Assembly: GCF_004208415.1 (NCBI RefSeq)
Contig: NZ_CP035758.1
Location: forward strand, 7,440,001-7,504,000
Length of the DNA stretch: 64,000 nucleotides
Origin: Ktedonosporobacter rubrisoli
GTDB taxonomy: Bacteria; Chloroflexota; Ktedonobacteria; Ktedonobacterales; Ktedonobacteraceae
Direction: 5' to 3'
Position 1 is the stretch's first letter. Every line of letters starts with the position of its first letter. A program made the translations under genes and the position numbers. Of the stretch, positions 41,766-49,346 are shown piece after piece. Under the pieces are notes generated by a model. It was not told the DNA's origin. It ran no database searches and saw only the letters and a list, made by a program, of their open reading frames with translations.

Positions 41766-42257
41766 TTATTTTTCAGTTTCTTGTGAAGGTGTCAGTTGTA
41801 TCAGAGGCAAAACTACCATAGGAACTTGTAGTCGTGTACATAGGCTGAGGAGTAATTCGCGTGCTGAGGGGAGCATCACGCTAAGGCTTCCTTGTTGTAA
41901 AAAATGCTGAACCATTTCTGAGGGAAAGTCCTGTTCATATCTGAAAATTCCTATCAGACTGAAATATATCTCAAAAAGCCGTGGCTCTTGCGGAAATCCT
42001 ACCCGCACCTCCAGTTGTACTTGCGCTAGCAATCCCTCTGTATCGAGACTTATATTGCTAAGATTCATCTGAGTATGGGCAGTAGAGACTATACTAGTCA
42101 TATCGACACCTTTATCGAGAGGAAATCGCTTTGCCTCTATCTCTACTGGAAAGATATTTTGTAGCTGTACGGCAAAAAGTGGCAGCGGAATCTGTTGTAT
42201 TTCTGACGAGGAAGCATCTTCCTCGTCTTTTTGTTTGTTTGCTGGGTCAGGAAACAT
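41766..42257 (-). CDS. SecB-like chaperone
   Basis: A 163-aa protein whose C-terminal half follows the SecB pattern: a strand ending RLFEIYFSLIGIFRYEQ (the G-x-F block), EMVQHFLQQGSLSVMLPSAR (quoted in part), then LLLSLCTRLQVPMVVLPLIQL (the P-x-x-R-E...P...LP block). SecB-fold proteins hold unfolded polypeptides for export, and SecB-like copies also act as the chaperone of toxin-antitoxin-chaperone systems. Chloroflexota generally rely on other export factors, and this copy is embedded in a small cassette with a nuclease-like gene, so the latter role is more likely. The ATG at 42257 is preferred to the upstream TTG. It lies 16 bp after gene 42274-42708. Confidence 0.65.
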   Translation of the reverse strand: MFPDPANKQKDEEDASSSEIQQIPLPLFAVQLQNIFPVEIEAKRFPLDKGVDMTSIVSTAHTQMNLSNISLDTEGLLAQVQLEVRVGFPQEPRLFEIYFSLIGIFRYEQDFPSEMVQHFLQQGSLSVMLPSARELLLSLCTRLQVPMVVLPLIQLTPSQETEK

Positions 42258-42273
42258 AAAGCCTCTCAAAAAG

Positions 42274-42708
42274 CTATGCTATTGTTGGTAAATTTTGGTT
42301 AATTGAATCAATGCTAACAGGGTTAGGTAAAGAGCTCTCGTAAGAAAAAGAGCTACTAATTCTCCTGGTAGTTGCGTTCGGGGTTATTGTGATGTGAGTT
42401 TGATTATTTACAGTCAAGAATTCTTGTGCTAGCTGCCGGCTATATAACATTGGCAACTCATATATCCAGCTCTGCGCCTCTTCTGCTGTATTGGCTTGAG
42501 AGAGCGTATGCAAGCTGAGAGTAATATTGCTCAAGGCAACCAGTTCATCAAGAGATTTAATTAATATCTGTTTGCTAATCCCCATCATCTCGGGGAATTG
42601 CTCTATTAGGGCACCCTGTAATGTCTGTATAATCTCTTCTTTATCGATTCCTTCATCCTCCGCCTTTTGCTCAAAGGTTGCCAGGAGATTAAGAAAATGT
42701 AGGCCCAT
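42274..42708 (-). CDS. Hypothetical protein of the SecB-like/nuclease cassette
   Basis: A 144-aa protein I do not recognise. The first about 100 residues are helical (FLNLLATFEQKAEDEGIDKE, then IIQTLQGALIEQFPEMMG, then SQANTAEEAQSWIYELPMLY). The C-terminal 35 residues are polar and low in structure (TRRISSSFSYESSLPNPVSI). It sits between a 66-aa protein and the SecB-like gene with 12- and 16-bp gaps. A disordered tail next to a SecB-like chaperone would fit a chaperone-addiction segment, but that is inference. Confidence 0.6.
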   Translation of the reverse strand: MGLHFLNLLATFEQKAEDEGIDKEEIIQTLQGALIEQFPEMMGISKQILIKSLDELVALSNITLSLHTLSQANTAEEAQSWIYELPMLYSRQLAQEFLTVNNQTHITITPNATTRRISSSFSYESSLPNPVSIDSINQNLPTIA

Positions 42709-42720
42709 TTCGCTGGCAAG

Positions 42721-42921
42721 CTATTCTGCAATTTTCGTCATTCCTGATAGTTGAAAAGGCTTGGGAAGATGAGAAAGGAACTCTATTATTCGCTTTAGTG
42801 CTTCAGGAGATGGATCATGAGGGCGCTTCCACACCTTCTCAAGATGGTTTATGAGCTGTTGCGTTCGTGGCGATAGTTCGTGCTCCTCGTTCTCAAAATG
42901 CGATACTTGCTTATCCTGCAT
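42721..42921 (-). CDS. Small hypothetical protein, first gene of the cassette
   Basis: A 66-aa protein (MQDKQVSHFENEEHELSPRT at the start; then a helix TQQLINHLEKVWKRPHDPSP and ALKRIIEFLSHLPKPF). GGAAGGGAGAG-like purines precede the ATG at 42921. No known domain. It could be a small DNA-binding or antitoxin-like protein because of its position at the head of the operon, but no HTH is clear. Its stop is 12 bp before the next start. Confidence 0.55.
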   Translation of the reverse strand: MQDKQVSHFENEEHELSPRTQQLINHLEKVWKRPHDPSPEALKRIIEFLSHLPKPFQLSGMTKIAE

Positions 42922-43098
42922 AATCTTCTCTCTTCCCTCCAAAAACTCACATATGCTATATACCTATTAATCATATCACACTCTCAATAAAAAAAGTATT
43001 AAAGTATAAATCCTTTACTTATCCGCAGCAGGAAAGTAGATAAAGTTTTGTAAAGACTTGTATTGGCTTTTATGGGATGGATAACAATGTCCCGCAGG

Positions 43099-43635
43099 CT
43101 AGCTTGCCTCTTTATTCTCTTCTGTCTGATAGGCTACATGCAGGGCTTGCAGGACTTCGGAGAGAGGAACCATCAGGGGAGATTTATAGCGCTCCGGCTC
43201 ATGCAAGACCGTTACCCCGTATTCCTGCAGCAGCGCAATGTTTTTACGAAAGGCAGGATGCTTCACCAGATCCATCTTGAGGCAAGGAACTGCCACAATT
43301 GGCGGTGTTCCTCTCCCCATGCACTCACAGAGTAGGCTAGCGGCAAGCGTATCGCCAATCCCAAGCGCCCATTTGTTAACCGTATTAAAGGTGACCGGCA
43401 TGGCCAGAATAGCATTGGCTTTGGGGAGCGGACCGGCTTCCCCTGGTAATTTATAATCTGTACGCACTATATGGCCCGTAAGCTGCTCTAAGGCTGGAAT
43501 ATTGATCCAGCGGGTCGCCTGTGGAGTGGCAATGACGCACACATCCCAGCCCGCCTCTTGCAGGGGCGCAATCAGCTCGTGGGTCTGGCTGGCCGGGGGA
43601 GCTGCACAGACAATCAGATAGAGCACTTTCTTCAT
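43099..43635 (-). CDS. Flavoprotein (HFCD/phosphopantothenoylcysteine decarboxylase-like)
   Basis: A 178-aa protein of the flavoprotein family that includes PPC decarboxylase and EpiD-type enzymes. It shows VLYLIVCAAPPASQTHELI (first strand and FMN phosphate loop), VCVIATPQATRW, an AILAMPVTFNTVNKWALGIGDTLA block (quoted in part; the PxT.NT..K...GI.D.L pattern) and IVAVPCLKMDLVKHPAF. Members bind FMN and decarboxylate or oxidise small substrates. A stand-alone CoA-synthesis role is unlikely because no ligase half is fused. It lies between the SecB-like cassette and the second PIG-L repeat, inside the repeat-bounded segment. Confidence 0.82.
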   Translation of the reverse strand: MKKVLYLIVCAAPPASQTHELIAPLQEAGWDVCVIATPQATRWINIPALEQLTGHIVRTDYKLPGEAGPLPKANAILAMPVTFNTVNKWALGIGDTLAASLLCECMGRGTPPIVAVPCLKMDLVKHPAFRKNIALLQEYGVTVLHEPERYKSPLMVPLSEVLQALHVAYQTEENKEAS

Positions 43636-43863
43636 AGCATTTCCTTAGATAATCCTCAATAGCGCAGAAAATAGCGTACTGAATTTTTAGTTCTCTATAA
43701 GCATAACATGCATAATTTAATTTTGTCTAATTCGCTTATGAAAAATTAGGAAGTGTAAAGAGGGAAAAAATATATTTTTGCTTATTATATCGAGCTCCTG
43801 AGAGGATAGATATATTACGAGAAGCGATTGCTCTATAATTAGTACTTTTCATTTCAGGGCCCG

Positions 43864-44043
43864 GATAAATCTTAGTCTCGCATCTTAAAAGCCGCAGATG
43901 ATATACTTGAGGTATTCTAGATATTTGCATCTTCAGTGACAAAGAAAGAGAGTTATAGGCATGGCAATATCTTCTGTATTGTTGCCTTCCAGTGGCCAAC
44001 GCGTTCTTGTTGTGCAAGCGCATCCTGATGATGCTGAACATCT
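43864..44043 (+). repeat. 180-bp direct repeat, copy B (intact PIG-L 5' region)
   Basis: This copy joins directly to the intact PIG-L gene. It contains the extended -10 TGATATACT at 43899-43907. The partner copy A is at 40852-41031, same orientation, 177 of 180 positions equal by eye. The left flanks of the two copies are unrelated. Confidence 0.92.
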
Positions 44044-44662
44044 TTGTGGCGGAACTATAGCGCTCTTAGCAGCAGAGGGCAAGGAAATCCACTATTTAAT
44101 GGTAACGCGTGGAGATCAAGGATATGACGATCCTGAGATGACACCGGAACGGTTGTCGATTATTCGTGAGCAAGAGCAGCGGCAAGCGGCTCAAGTGCTT
44201 GGTGTGCAAACGGTGACTTTTTTGGAGGGGTATCATGATAGCGAAGTTGAAGCCTCAATGACTTTGAGGCGCGAGCTAACTCTGGCTATACGCCAACAAA
44301 AACCAGATACAATTTTTACCTTTGATCCTTGGCGAAAGGATGAGCTTCACCCCGATCATAGAGCGGTAAGTATCTGCACTGTCGATGCTGTAGCCTGTGC
44401 GCGTACTTATGTATTTCCTGAGCAACTACAAAACGGTCTCACACCGCATCGTGTGCTTGATATGTACTATTTTGCTACTGATAGACCTAATCATTGGATC
44501 GATATTAGTAGCGTCATTGAGCCCAAAAAAGCTGCTCTGCGCTGTCACGAGAGCCAAACAAAACATAAGGATTTGGATAAATGGATACGAGAGAAAGGTC
44601 TCGTTGCCGGTATAGAACAGAAACTGAAGTGCGCAGAAGCTTTTCATCACTATGTTGTGTAA
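43961..44662 (+). CDS. PIG-L family N-acetylglucosaminyl deacetylase-like protein
   Basis: A 233-aa zinc-dependent deacetylase. VLVVQAHPDDAEHLCGGTIA (residues 15-34) has the AHPDD and following His zinc ligands, and FDPWRKDELHPDHRAV (about 127-142) supplies the last His. The family removes acetyl groups from GlcNAc-linked substrates in bacillithiol, mycothiol or antibiotic pathways; the substrate here is unknown. It is complete. Its promoter and first 28 codons are duplicated 3 kb upstream (40852-41031). Confidence 0.9.
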   Translation: MAISSVLLPSSGQRVLVVQAHPDDAEHLCGGTIALLAAEGKEIHYLMVTRGDQGYDDPEMTPERLSIIREQEQRQAAQVLGVQTVTFLEGYHDSEVEASMTLRRELTLAIRQQKPDTIFTFDPWRKDELHPDHRAVSICTVDAVACARTYVFPEQLQNGLTPHRVLDMYYFATDRPNHWIDISSVIEPKKAALRCHESQTKHKDLDKWIREKGLVAGIEQKLKCAEAFHHYVV

Positions 44663-44714
44663 CAGATAAAAATGTTTTGCGACTACCTTACCAAATGCCG
44701 TAATAACCGACGAC

Positions 44715-45248
44715 TCAAAGGCACGCCTTGATCGTAATATGAATATCATGTAAGCTGCTAGCCAGCGCAGCAATCGCCTGCCTGTTCCGCTCATCGTCAT
44801 CGATAAAGAGAATAGTCTCATAGTTTCTGGCGAAGCCTGTAACGATCTGGGCTTTCCAGCGCGCCGTTTTGAGCTCGCTTTCCGAAGAATCTTTGAAGAA
44901 GAATTCAATGGTCTCAAAGCCCGGGCAGTGGTGATAAAACCAGGCTAGCGTGACGTCGCGCGTGAAAGTGGGCCGGCTCGTAACTACAACCACCTTTGCA
45001 TACTCCTGGACCAGCCGGGTGAGCTCTACTATGCATCCGTCCATCAGCCGATCAAGTGCAAACAGGCCTGCATTGAAAAAGCCTCTTTCGCTATAAAAGA
45101 AGTCCCGCATGGCCTTTCTATGTTGTTCACTGGCAACATCGGCGTCTTGAGCCAGGGCGAAGGCCTGAGCCAGCTCTTTAGCTCTCTGAGCATGCAAGGT
45201 CATATCGACAATCACGCCGTCAAAATCAACAATGGCAATGCTGCTCAT
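44715..45248 (-). CDS. HAD-superfamily hydrolase
   Basis: A 177-aa haloacid-dehalogenase-like phosphatase. Motif I is VDFDGVIVD (nucleophile Asp), motif II VVVTSRPT, the Lys of motif III is in the SELKTARWK stretch, and motif IV is LFIDDDERN. A cap insertion lies between motifs I and II. Likely a small phosphatase, for example of a nucleotide or sugar phosphate. Its start overlaps the stop of the HTH-TPR gene by 4 bases (ATGA), so the pair is translated together. Confidence 0.85.
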   Translation of the reverse strand: MSSIAIVDFDGVIVDMTLHAQRAKELAQAFALAQDADVASEQHRKAMRDFFYSERGFFNAGLFALDRLMDGCIVELTRLVQEYAKVVVVTSRPTFTRDVTLAWFYHHCPGFETIEFFFKDSSESELKTARWKAQIVTGFARNYETILFIDDDERNRQAIAALASSLHDIHITIKACL

Positions 45249-46468
45249 ATTTGCCCCAACTCTTTCATCTTGTCGATAAGAATTTCTAAATGTGCCACTT
45301 CAGGATTATCTTTGAAGTTCGTATTCTTTAGCTGCCTGTAAAGCTTCTTGATCTGCTGATAGTTAACCTTCGAACGAATAGGTTGAATCACGTGCAATGC
45401 TTCCTCTGCCATATAGCATGCCTCTGGATAATCCTTAAGAGCAAAATACGTTTTAGCATATAAAACACGAGTTAATGCAATACGTCGCTGGTTATTGTGA
45501 TCTGATCGAATGTAAGAGAGTTCCTGAAGCGCATCGTGCGGGAATGAGATGTCGATTAATGATGCTGATCTATCAGTATGAAAACGATCTATTTCTATTT
45601 CTAAATAATGGGGGTTCCCATCAGGAGGAGGATAGGTACGTAGCATATTGGCTGCTTTGTCCAATGTACGAAGAGCTTCCAAGCTATCTTGTTTATTCTG
45701 TGTCTCCAGTGCAAGGGAACGTCCTAATCCAATTAAAATGCCAGCCTTCATATAGGTAGGAATCTTTTGTGCCAATTTTTCCGCGAGGAGAAAACTTTGA
45801 ATTGCCTTTTCTCCTTTCCCTTGTTCTAGATAAGTCCATCCTTGCCGATAATAGGCATCAGCTAGAAATTCATAATCCTTATTTTGAGTAGTAAAATAAA
45901 TGGCACGGTCAAGGTGCTCTATTGTTTGATTAAAAAGGCACTGGTCGCGCATAATACTAGCTGCCATGATATGGTATCTACTTAGAATTTGCGATACCCT
46001 TTCTTTATCATGAGAAATCGGCAATATCTGGTACATCTCCGCGATTTCTTTTTGAATTTGTGGTAAATTCTGATGGGTAGTCTTTCTATGATGCGCATTG
46101 TAATAACTACGCAGTTGCTCTTCATAGAACGAGATATTAATCGCTGCGGCTTTATTCCCAACTCCGCTCTCCATAGATGTGGAAGAGAGTTGTGGAATCT
46201 CAGCTAAACCCAGCAATATTGCTGGAATTTGCAATATTCTGATGAGGACTCGACGGCGTGTGATACTGTCAAGCCCGAGATCTTTCGTTTCCATTAAACA
46301 AACTGCTTGTTCTGTTAAACCTAATGCATTCGCTAAATCCTGTTGCGTCCAACATTTACCGTCACTTTTGAATTTTTGCTGCCTGTAATAGCGAATCACT
46401 TGTCCGGGTCGAGGAAAGTCATTCTCTCCTGGCTCAAATGAATAATAACCAAGTTCTACCCACCACAT
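45245..46468 (-). CDS. HTH-TPR regulatory protein
   Basis: A 407-aa protein with an N-terminal Xre-type HTH (PGQVIRYYRQQKFKSDGKCW, then TQQDLANALGLTEQAVCLME) and a long C-terminal region of TPR-like helical repeats, for example ADAYYRQGWTYLEQGKGEKAI. It resembles the protein at 62439-63848 in layout: both open with WW/YYW, a GQVIRYYR/GQVMRYFR block and RRRVLIRILQIPAILLGL-like segment. Such regulators usually bind a peptide or partner protein by the TPR part. The ATG at 46468 is preferred because GGAAGGAA lies 11 bases upstream. Coupled to a HAD phosphatase. Confidence 0.78.
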   Translation of the reverse strand: MWWVELGYYSFEPGENDFPRPGQVIRYYRQQKFKSDGKCWTQQDLANALGLTEQAVCLMETKDLGLDSITRRRVLIRILQIPAILLGLAEIPQLSSTSMESGVGNKAAAINISFYEEQLRSYYNAHHRKTTHQNLPQIQKEIAEMYQILPISHDKERVSQILSRYHIMAASIMRDQCLFNQTIEHLDRAIYFTTQNKDYEFLADAYYRQGWTYLEQGKGEKAIQSFLLAEKLAQKIPTYMKAGILIGLGRSLALETQNKQDSLEALRTLDKAANMLRTYPPPDGNPHYLEIEIDRFHTDRSASLIDISFPHDALQELSYIRSDHNNQRRIALTRVLYAKTYFALKDYPEACYMAEEALHVIQPIRSKVNYQQIKKLYRQLKNTNFKDNPEVAHLEILIDKMKELGQI

Positions 46469-46697
46469 AATTTTATGTATTCCTTCCATCCCATAAGTCT
46501 ACATGATCCACTTACTGCAGTATCAGTATAAGTCAATTTTGTTTTTATTACTACCCATAACTTAAAACTTATTTTAACCATAATTTTTCTATATTCTCAG
46601 CATATATCCATCACTGTATCATATTAATCAGCAGTTGGAAGAATAACTTATCTGATGTCTCTTCTGATTTGATTACTTATTTGGAGGGAGCATAACA

Positions 46698-46928
46698 ATG
46701 AAGCATGAAGATATATTAGCCAGGCAAACTGTCATAGCAGTATTGGCGCGGCTCAACCAGGCTCATCGAGCTTATAATGTCGCTTTGCCATCGGCTCTGC
46801 GCCTACAGATCAAAACAACTTTCTATCAGTGCTATATGTGGCTCTTACGCCAGCGCATCCTCTTTCGTTACGACCAGGTTCAACATTGCTATCTTCTGGA
46901 CGCTCTTACGTACGTCAGCATGTCCTGA
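46698..46928 (+). CDS. Small conserved protein, paralogue of the next gene
   Basis: A 76-aa protein starting MKHEDILARQTVIAVLARLN and ending with WLLRQRILFRYDQVQHCYLLD. A clear TTGGAGGGAG ribosome-binding site precedes it. It is a distant paralogue of 47000-47263: both have a helical first part, then a W-L.....I.(F/Y)RYD....CY(L/V)LD end. No known domain was recognised. It forms the start of a four-gene plus-strand cluster that includes a response regulator. Confidence 0.65.
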   Translation: MKHEDILARQTVIAVLARLNQAHRAYNVALPSALRLQIKTTFYQCYMWLLRQRILFRYDQVQHCYLLDALTYVSMS

Positions 46929-46999
46929 ATTCAGTAAAGCTCCTTAATAAAAGAGGTAGCTGGATCGGTAATTATGCGTCGTGAGGAGGTTTTGCCGGC

Positions 47000-47263
47000 T
47001 TGTTAGCCGGGCGAGAAAGTGAGATGTTGATGTGCGGTATGAACGCGCCCTCGCGCCAGGCCATCCTTGTCATCCTTGACCAATTGAGTCGGGCCAAGAT
47101 TATAGAGCCTGTGGTCCAATGGCCGCAAGAGAAGTATATGCTGGGGCAGACTATCGAGACGTGCGCGGCCTGGCTGGAATATCACAAGATTTCTTATCGC
47201 TATGATCCCACGATTTGTATGTACGTCCTGGATACTTCCCGACAGGAGGCGCCAAATACATGA
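47000..47263 (+). CDS. Small conserved protein, paralogue of the previous gene
   Basis: An 87-aa protein. A TTG start at 47000 is used because GAGGAGG lies 10 bases upstream; ATGs at 47024 and 47039 are alternatives. The end AAWLEYHKISYRYDPTICMY, then VLD, matches the previous gene's FRYD...CYLLD. Its stop overlaps the response-regulator start in ATGA, showing co-translation. Function unknown; a partner protein of the response regulator is plausible. Confidence 0.65.
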   Translation: MLAGRESEMLMCGMNAPSRQAILVILDQLSRAKIIEPVVQWPQEKYMLGQTIETCAAWLEYHKISYRYDPTICMYVLDTSRQEAPNT

Positions 47264-47691
47264 AGCCTGTTTCGCTGATTCCCGCCTCAGTAGATAGCCT
47301 GGGCCCGATCCTGATTGCCGACGATTCGCCGACCGTGCGCAAGATCCTGGAGATCACCCTGCGCCGTGCTGGCTATACCGTCTACGCGTTTCCCGATGGA
47401 GTGTGCATGCTGCAATGGCTGCGGAATAGCGGAAAGATCCCACCGCTGATCTTTTTGGATCTGGTGATGCCGCGCCTGGATGGCTATCAGGTGGCCACCT
47501 GGCTGAGAAAGCAGCCGGCTTTTGCTACAACCGTCCTGGTACTGCATACGCGGCGTAGCGGCCTTCTAGATCGCTTAAAGGCCCGCCTGCTCGGGATCGA
47601 GGCTTATCTTACCAAACCCAGCACAACACAAGAGATTCTTGCCCTTGCTGCTTGCTATTGTACATTTCCAGGTCCGCGAACGCCGCGCTAA
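47260..47691 (+). CDS. Response regulator receiver protein
   Basis: A 143-aa single-domain receiver: LIADDSPTVRKILEITLRRA holds the acidic pair, FLDLVMPRLDGYQ the phospho-acceptor Asp, VLHTRR replaces the usual Thr/Ser region, and LTKPSTTQEI the Lys. There is no output domain. It starts inside the stop of the small protein gene (ATGA overlap). It is probably controlled by an unlinked kinase, and the two small paralogues upstream are candidate partners. Confidence 0.88.
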   Translation: MKPVSLIPASVDSLGPILIADDSPTVRKILEITLRRAGYTVYAFPDGVCMLQWLRNSGKIPPLIFLDLVMPRLDGYQVATWLRKQPAFATTVLVLHTRRSGLLDRLKARLLGIEAYLTKPSTTQEILALAACYCTFPGPRTPR

Positions 47692-47726
47692 ATTTTGCGC
47701 ACTACCAAAAGGAGGCCACATATTCT

Positions 47727-48002
47727 ATGGGACAACATCGCGAATATTTATGGATCATCGCGAGCATTCCGACCGGTGCCGATGCCCAGAGCTGGAGACA
47801 ACTCGTCAAAGTCTATGCAGTCAACGAAGAACAGGCGCGCCAACGGGCCTTTGAGCGCCTTGCTCAGCTCGCTCCCTGGGAATGGCAGTTGGAGCGAGCC
47901 GTGTTCTGTCCCCACGGCTTTCTCATGTATCGTCGGCGCTTGCCCGGTTCGCGCCTCGTCGATGACGAGACCGGAGCAATAGTTCAGGAGCCCGAAGACT
48001 AG
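47727..48002 (+). CDS. Small hypothetical protein, 91 aa
   Basis: A 91-aa soluble protein (MGQHREYLWIIASIPTGADA at the start, then WRQLVKVYAVNEEQARQRAF, WEWQLERAVFCPHGFLMYRR). AAAGGAGG precedes the ATG. The EEQARQRAF...L pattern looks like a ferredoxin-like strand-helix-strand domain as in small phage or regulatory proteins; I cannot name it. It follows the response regulator by 35 bp and probably shares its mRNA. Confidence 0.62.
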   Translation: MGQHREYLWIIASIPTGADAQSWRQLVKVYAVNEEQARQRAFERLAQLAPWEWQLERAVFCPHGFLMYRRRLPGSRLVDDETGAIVQEPED

Positions 48003-48696
48003 CTCTTGGCTTAATGGATCTGAGCATGGACATGACCTATTTTTAGTTTGAGGTAAATAGAAACATATTTGTAGGCATGATCTGGTGAGGGATGTATGTT
48101 ATTTGTGCCTTTCCTAAGATTTATATGTCACAGATATGCGTTATACGTGAAAAACATCAAATATGTTCTACAATCAGAATAGCACCGAGATTATCCGTTA
48201 GTTCTAGATAAACTAAAGTGCATGCGTAAATAGATGTTGTGACCTACCGTAGATTGGGTAGCAAGGCGAGAGCAGTGCCCATTGCCTTTGTAAAGGAATA
48301 GATTCCTGTTTTTTTGAGGTGTTTATCTCAAGCTGAGATGAATACCTCATTATTTATTTACCCTCGTCCTCGGATGAGATAGTATGCATTGGATTACCAT
48401 TATGCGGCTATTTAGAAACGATCAATAAATTGGCCATCATTTGGGTCAAACTCTGTAATATTAAGGATATGAGAGCTGCCTGTACTCCTTGAGCAAAGCT
48501 ATATTGATGCAAGTTGGAGCAAGCTCAAGCGGCAGACAGCTCTTTTTGATTTCTAAGACTATTGCCGCCGACACTACTTAGTGTCCCTCGTAAGCTTATC
48601 ATAGGCACCTGGGAACTCGTCATGGTGTGACGTCTAAAATTCTTGAGAAGGGCTTACATAATAAGGCGGCAAAAATTTTCAAACATGGAGACAGGT
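48003..48696. other. Gene-poor region, 694 bp
   Basis: AT-rich and without a convincing ORF. It holds the hairpin at 48316-48348. The ribosome-binding site of the 40-aa membrane peptide begins at its end. Apart from this I see nothing in it. Confidence 0.4.
48316..48348. terminator. Hairpin, probable bidirectional terminator
   Basis: GAGGTGTTTATCTCA and TGAGATGAATACCTC pair nearly throughout (three small mismatches) around a 3-base loop. T-rich sequence lies on both sides: TTTTTTT before and ATTATTTATTT after. It may end the 46.7-48.0 kb transcript. Confidence 0.55.
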
Positions 48697-48819
48697 ATGG
48701 ATTTGACTCTATGGATAGGTGTTCTAGGTGTTGTGTTTGCTGCACCCACCACTATTGTTGGCATCATACAGCTCTATAAGCTGCTGAAGAAGAAAAGAAA
48801 TGATGACACGTTTGACTAA
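48697..48819 (+). CDS. Short single-pass membrane peptide, 40 aa
   Basis: A 40-aa ORF: one hydrophobic helix (LTLWIGVLGVVFAAPTTIVG) followed by a basic-then-acidic tail (LLKKKRNDDTFD). GGAGACAGGT precedes the ATG and a strong hairpin follows at 48858. The layout of one helix plus charged tail resembles small membrane regulators and type I toxins. No antisense RNA could be identified. It is too short for standard ORF tracks and has no known family. Confidence 0.5.
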   Translation: MDLTLWIGVLGVVFAAPTTIVGIIQLYKLLKKKRNDDTFD

Positions 48820-48857
48820 ACTTATCAGGAATTTTCAATATAGGTGACAAAATGGCA

Positions 48858-48910
48858 GAGCAGTATCCATTACGATGTGTAAGGGAATGGATGCTGCTCG
48901 TTTCGTTTTC
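48858..48910 (+). terminator. Rho-independent terminator
   Basis: GAGCAGTATCCATT and AATGGATGCTGCTC form a 14-bp stem with one wobble and a 14-base loop, followed by GTTTCGTTTTC. It lies 38 bases after the 40-aa membrane peptide. Confidence 0.65.
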
Positions 48911-49154
48911 TCTGCAACGTACTAGAATGAGCTATTGGTCTTTATGTTATTAAGAAGTGTGTCTATAGATGCAAAAGATACCTCTACGGTGCTGCAGAAT
49001 GAGGCTAAAAGCCCATAATTATGAGGTTATCTAATGGGAGGAGTATATTTAGGCTGAGAATAGTAACAGAATGTGTTTCGCAAGATAGAGAGTGTGCTGG
49101 AAGAAATATATGGAGAAGGCACAAAAAAACTGGCTCGTAGAGCCAGCTTGTGAA

Positions 49155-49229
49155 TGGTGAGCGTGGAGGGGATCGAACCCTCGACAACCCGATTAAAAGT
49201 CGGATACTCTACCACTGAGTTACACGCTC
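49155..49229 (-). tRNA. tRNA-Lys (TTT)
   Basis: The minus strand shows a full cloverleaf. The acceptor is GAGCGTG/CACGCTC, the D arm has AACTCAGTGGTAGAG, and the anticodon stem TCCGA/TCGGG encloses loop CTTTTAA with anticodon TTT. The T arm is GAGGGTTCGATCCCCTC (imperfect first pair). Discriminator A and an encoded CCA follow (49155-49157). It has its own promoter upstream at 49249-49277. Confidence 0.95.
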
Positions 49230-49248
49230 ATCCCGTTCGACGTATGCT

Positions 49249-49277
49249 ATTGTAGCTTATTTGAAGGCTTTATGCAA
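49249..49277 (-). promoter_or_regulatory. Promoter of tRNA-Lys
   Basis: On the minus strand, TTGCAT (49272-49277) and TACAAT (49249-49254) are separated by 17 bases. The -10 box is 19 bases before the mature tRNA 5' end. Confidence 0.6.
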
Positions 49278-49346
49278 TAGGTAATATTGTCTAAAACAGG
49301 GCTTCGCAAAGTCCGTGAGGAGGCGATGCGATTCTGCTTCTCAAAG

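Noticed and set aside
40852..44043. Composite transposon as explanation of the 180-bp repeats
   Set aside because: The repeats contain a promoter and gene start, carry no transposase or terminal inverted repeats, and are not flanked by target duplications.
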